A stretch of 64,000 nt of DNA from NCBI GenBank assembly GCA_015680685.1, contig MNCI01022407.1, forward strand, positions 31,378 through 95,377, written 5' to 3'. This DNA is from Gnetum montanum. Its lineage: Eukaryota > Streptophyta > Gnetopsida > Gnetales > Gnetaceae. The position numbers and the translations under genes were made by a program. A model generated the notes under the pieces. It was not told where the DNA came from, made no database searches, and was given only the letters and a program-made list of their open reading frames with translations. This document shows, one piece after another, positions 59,285-64,000 of the stretch (position 1 is its first letter; every line of letters starts with the position of its first letter).

Positions 59285-62200
59285 TACCCCCACAACTAAC
59301 TAAAAACTCATCCTCAAGTTCAAATAAAAGGGAGATATATTTCCTTACAAACTTGTAAGATTACATGGACTCACCATCATGATATATATTTACATAACTA
59401 ATTCTACTATGAATGATGCACCTTTTTTTGAGTGGTGTTACAAAATTGTCCCCAAATACTATTCATCATTACTTGAGATAGTGCATCATAAGGGAGAGGC
59501 TTAAAGTTTTTCATGGAACTTTGTAAGTGTGAACTTCATGAAATGTACAAAATTGAGTTTCATTATTATAGTTGACATCATGGACTTCTCATGAAGATAC
59601 TTGTTGAAGACTGTGAGGCATTTTCCTTATTTTGGAGTTGGCAATGCATCAACTTTTACCTATGTAGAATTCCTTATTGTAGATGTGGGCTAATAGATGT
59701 TATAGGAGTGTGCCTCTTACTTTGAAAGAGAAGTTAGTTTTATGCTTCATCCTTTGCCTCTTCCTCTAGGTTTCTTATTCCTTGGTTTTGATAATTCTCA
59801 AGCTTTGGGTCTCTTTAATGACATCTACAATCATAAGAAAGTTTAAGATCACTCAAAATTTTCCAAAAATATTCTAATCATTCATACTTCTTAATTAGTT
59901 TTTGCATATGATCAAAAACATTAGATTTTTCCTATGTAGAATTCCTTATTGTAGATGTGGGCTAATAGATGCTATAGGAGTGTGCCTATTACTTTGAAAG
60001 AGAAGTTTGTTCTATGCTTCATTCTTTGCCTCTTCCTCTAGGTTTCTTCTTCCTTGGTTTTGATAATTCTCTAGCTTTGGGTCTCTTCAGCGACATCTAC
60101 AATCATAAGAAAATTTAAGATCACTCAAAAATTTCCAAAAAATATTCTAATGATTCATAATCCTTAATTAGGTTTTTTGTATGATCAAAAACATTAGATA
60201 TAATCAATTTTATTTTTTAATTTCGATTGTAGAGTTTAAAAAATTTGTTAACTTGGACAAAACCTTGTTTAGAAAAGAATCTTATTAAACAATCAATTGA
60301 AAACCATTTTGTTTTAACAATTTTGTCATTATTGTTTATTTATTGTTTAAGATGTATTAGAATGATCAATTGGAAAGAATCATTGAATTTATTGGCTTAT
60401 ATTAGATCAAAATGTTATTATTTCTTATTGGTCTTACCCTTAATTGTTCTTCTAGGCGTTAGACAATTTTAGTATGACTTGCAAAAACTATGCAATTCTC
60501 TCTACCACAATTAAGATGGTCACTCCATGAGTAAAAGGAATAGAAAATGACTCAAATTGGACATGTGGTGAAGAAGATATGAAGCTTTGAAGTTTGTTAG
60601 GCAAAGAAAAAAAAACATCATGAACTCCCTTTACATGAAATGACGGAATGAAAAATTTTCCTAATAGTCTACACATATATATAGATTTTTGTTGGGGCCA
60701 ATATCATAGATGTGATATCATTGATGCAATATTGTAGAGCCTCATATATCATATCTATGATATCATCATTGAAATTTTCAATATTTTTGCAAAATATGAT
60801 GAAAAAAATGAATGGGATGGGTATTTCAGAAGGTGTAAAGATAATCCAAAAGATCCCTAATCATAGAAGATGCTTAGAATATGAGAATTTATTCTCAAAA
60901 TTATGTGAATGAAGGGGTTTGGGTAAGGTGAGTCAATTAAGATTTTAGGAGATAGTTTAATACAAATTGTTGAACTTATGAATGAGCATGAATATGTAGG
61001 GAAAAGATGATGATTGCCAAGTAATTAGGAGACACAAGATGATGTGGAATTAGTCATAAAGTATAAAAAACAAGAGCTATACAAGTGGATCCTCTCCAAA
61101 GTAGGATCCTCCCTCCAATTCCCTTGTATAATCACACCTACAAGTGTTCATGGGCACTCAAGGAGTTGAATGTAAATCATTTTTTACTTCCAAAATACAC
61201 ATGCCAGTATTTCCCCAATAAGAAAATAACACTATATTAGATAAAATTATCAAATCATGATTATAAAAATAGTGAGGTGGAATGGTAGTAGTAGGGATTA
61301 TAGAAAATGGAGCATGAGGTGTCTTACCATAAGCATAATAAATTCTATGTATAATGCATGGGTAAAATGAGCATTAGCCTTTCTGTCCAAGATTCAAACC
61401 AATTCTATACTACTTACCAATGTCATTGCACTATATTATCCTAAAAATAACAACCATAAGACTATCACTATTGCAAGAAATATCATTACTTAACAATGAA
61501 ATACTCATAAGAAATTTATTAACTACATAGTTTATTTAAAAGAAGAGTTGACCATTGGATAAAGGAGTGCCTTCAAGCATGGATAACATGTCTTTCTAGC
61601 CCCATAACTAATTTGACTCTAAGAAATCCTAAAACCTCTAAGAAGTTTTCTACTTTTAGGCATGAGCAGCATGTCTTTTAGTGGAACCCCCAAAAAATTT
61701 TATTATGTTTAGTTATTATGTTATTACTATGTCAACTTGACTATAGGACTATCTTTAGGCATGGGTAACATTCTTTCCAATGACATGGCAAGGTAGTACT
61801 TATTGTAGACCTCACTTCCATTTTTTTTGTTAGAAATCAAGTAAATAATACAACTTAATAGCATAATAGATTTCATAGTGGTAGCTTTGGAGAATCCAAA
61901 AATCCTCTTGATATCATACCCTTTTCATTTCCTTTTGGTTCTTTACTTTTCTATCCAAGCATAATACTCATAAGTTTATCTTAGTTTTATTATGAAAAAA
62001 ATGGAATTATGTTCATTGTAATAACCATTTATTATTAAAGATGAATGGATGAATGATGTGGTCTCACTATATATACTATTAGTCCTGTAATTTTTTGATA
62101 ACATAGGGTGAAATTCTTATTGTTTCAACTACATCCTATTTATTCCTTTACACTTTATTAGAAGGATCAATAAAAATATGTACATGAGAAATAGGTAAGA

Positions 62201-62985
62201 ATAAAAAAACATATAAAGAATATAAAAGATATTAAAGAATGAAAAATGATAATAAATGTGAAAAGTATGAAAGAATAGAAAAGGTATTAAAGAATAAAGA
62301 AAATACCAAAAATTTAGACAAGTATGAAAAAAATTGTAAACCAAAAAAATTATAAAATAAAAAAGTCAAAATGTGCTTATCAATTCTAATTCAAGATAGG
62401 GTACCTTCCCCAAAAGTAAACTCATGGATGAGTATTCAGAAAATGGATCATACATCCTTAGGATCATACACTCTAAGTTTCTTATATATCATCCTTAATG
62501 ATTTATGTTCTTGTTTATTATCCCATGTGACATTGATGATAATCAAACTTGATCATTTGGAGATACATATCTTGTTCGACTAAATGATATTCTTATTTTA
62601 GAGGGTCAAATATGTTTTCTTGTTTATTCTTAATTTTAGGTTTTCAGTCTCCATTATCACTACTTGTTGTTGGTGTATGGTCATGGGTTAGGATATCCTT
62701 CTTTAAGTTTTCTATTTGGACTATTTTCTTGGGGTATGAGTTGAAAAATGGGTTGGATATTTTTATGCATGTTTTGGATAGTTTTATGTTCTCATCTGTT
62801 AACCACTACCTATATTTTGGTTTCATGGTCATTGTTTTTTCTTTCTTTTCTCTCTCTTTCTCTCTCTCTTTTTGTATACACACTTGTTTTTCAAATTTAT
62901 TATGAGCTAGTATAATAATTCTGTAGGTTTTAAAATTTTAGTCCATAACTACACCCTTCTTCATTATAAGTAATGCATGAAATTA
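59285..62985. other. Internal 3' region of H with added sequence, no gene recognised
   Basis: AT-rich. Holds a 272-bp tandem duplication (59659-60199) and an LTR-end-like segment (60660-60772). Frames at 60245, 62371 and 62612 show no known domain. A CT-rich microsatellite lies at about 62840-62872. Confidence 0.4.
59659..60199 (+). repeat. Tandem duplication, 272-bp unit, two copies
   Basis: Copy 1 59659-59930, copy 2 59931-60199, both starting CCTATGTAGAATTCCTTATT and ending near AAAACATTAGA, with roughly 15-20 differences. The divergence shows it is not recent. Confidence 0.85.
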
Positions 62986-62989
62986 TTTG

Positions 62990-64000
62990 CATATTTATGG
63001 CTCCTTATTTATCTTCCTTGGAAATTTCCAAGGACAAGTCTTTCATTCCTAAATTAGCATCAATTATGCTATTTCATGCTATCCCCATAATGATAAAAAA
63101 TTTCTTATTTTTATTCTTCATATCAATCACAAAAAAATATGCTTGATAAGACTACCATGAATAGTGACCACCACATATTCTATCTATTCCAAAGGAATGG
63201 TAGATGATTGGTGTATAAGCTCTAGTCTTATGTTACACTTTTTTAATAGTGGTAGGTTCCATGTCTTGTATGTTTTTTAAGATATTAAGTAAACTTTAGA
63301 ACCTAAGTCTAGTAGAGCTTTACAAAATCAATTTCCAGCAATTTGTAAATAAGTCAAAGGACTTCAAAGATCTATTCTTTTCTTAGAAATATTTTCTACT
63401 TATATACAACTGATACTATATTAGTTCTTATAACAATTTTTAGGTTATTTTCTACTAATGTTGGAAGCCTAGTACTATCTTAAGGACTTAGTGTAGAAGG
63501 AGCAGGGTTAGATGAAGTCCCTATTCATTGAGCCTTTTTTGGACTTGCCCTAAATAAATGATGTTTTCTAGATTTACCTTTAGTGTTGCTAGTATAATCC
63601 TATCTCTATATACTAACTACCCTAGTAGCACTCTTTTGTTGTGGCTCTATTGATAGTTTCCCTTGCATGATTGGTAGTGGTACTGGTGGTAGAGGATTTG
63701 GAGCTTGATAGAATGGTTTTTCTGTTGGTTGAGATAAGTAAGACTATGACTTCAAGTGTGAGGTTGTAGACTTGTGATATTCTACTAGATAATAGTAGGA
63801 AGAAGTTTGAACATGAGTATTTCTAGAAGATATGGGACATTGTACATAGTATCTATAAGGATCCAATTGTCAATATAGATATTTTTCTCTTGGAAATGAC
63901 ATCCCTCATAACTATGGTTGCTGTCACTACTACTAGTATTATTCCTACAGTTAAGGATAAGCCTCTCTTGGATAATATTACTATTGGTAGGATTACTTGT
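62990..64000 (-). pseudogene. gag-protease remnant of element H
   Basis: The protease is recognisable at about 63230-63370, where the minus strand reads SPLTYLQIAGN, ALLDLGSKVYLIS and TWNLPLLKK, parallel to A (SPLIYLQIAKN, ALLDSSSRVNLIS, AWNLPQLKK). The active site keeps Asp-Leu-Gly. The Pro/Tyr-rich spacer follows toward the right edge. Stops and shifts are abundant. Confidence 0.65.

Larger units (their letters stand above)
58742..64000 (-). mobile_element. Element H: old divergent family-1 copy, right part outside the window
   Basis: 3' LTR at 58742-59284, then TACCCCCAC (complement of the polypurine tract) and a CTCATCCTCAAGTTC segment that matches D (24074-24090). Protease and gag similarity appears from about 62990 to the edge. 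The spacing between LTR and protease (about 3.7 kb) exceeds that of A (about 2.1 kb), so extra sequence has been added. Confidence 0.65.

Overview
The window is repeat-dominated nuclear DNA from a seed plant with a large genome. Nearly all of it is Ty3/gypsy LTR retrotransposon, old and stacked inside itself, and I see no intact host gene. The evidence for a plant is threefold: Athila-type and Tat-type Ty3/gypsy proteins (including the second, archaeal-type RNase H that marks Tat elements), primer binding sites matching the 3' end of plant tRNA-Asp, and short AT-rich GT..AG introns. The species cannot be named from this sequence.

Two element families make up most of the window. Family 1 is a short element of about 7.1-7.4 kb. 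It has ~0.8-1.0 kb LTRs (TGATG..CATCA), a tRNA-Asp primer site and one long Athila-type gag-protease frame, and no reverse transcriptase or integrase. Its copies are F (1-3769, minus, runs off the left edge), A (10241-17681, plus, complete), D (19344-55583, minus, complete but split) and H (58742 to the right edge, minus, old and divergent). Family 2 is a Tat-lineage element with LTRs of the form TGAAACACC..TAGTACA. Its copies are G (pol and 3' LTR, 3775 to ~8069), C (25054-50274) and B (27665-46369, complete, 18.7 kb).

The central 36 kb is a four-deep nest, and each level has a matching 5-bp target duplication. D (TTAAG) was hit in its 3' LTR by E (ATGGC), a 3.9-kb LTR-like segment carrying scrambled xanthine dehydrogenase gene fragments. 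D was hit again in its 3' untranslated region by C (AATGT). C was then hit in its pol gene by B (AGTAG). On the left, F sits inside the reverse transcriptase of G. D also appears to split an L1-like LINE, whose RT remnant lies at about 55.85-56.55 kb.

The most unusual content is inside B. Between its protease (ending 33828) and its reverse transcriptase (starting 39891), on the opposite strand, lies a complete-looking eight-exon gene. It has a TATA box, an ATG, seven GT..AG introns whose phases all agree, a stop codon and an AATAAA signal. It is interrupted by twelve point-mutation stops but by no frameshift. Its exon 2 resembles the FCP1/NLI-type HAD phosphatase fold with the catalytic Asp position changed. 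Exon 1 and its splice donor recur in C, so the gene belongs to the family and is not a chance insertion into one copy. The gene is bracketed by two tandem arrays and lies upstream of a strong sense-strand splice acceptor, so it probably sits inside a sense-strand intron of the retrotransposon.

Every protein-coding frame in the window is broken by stops or frameshifts, so all coding entries are given as pseudogenes.
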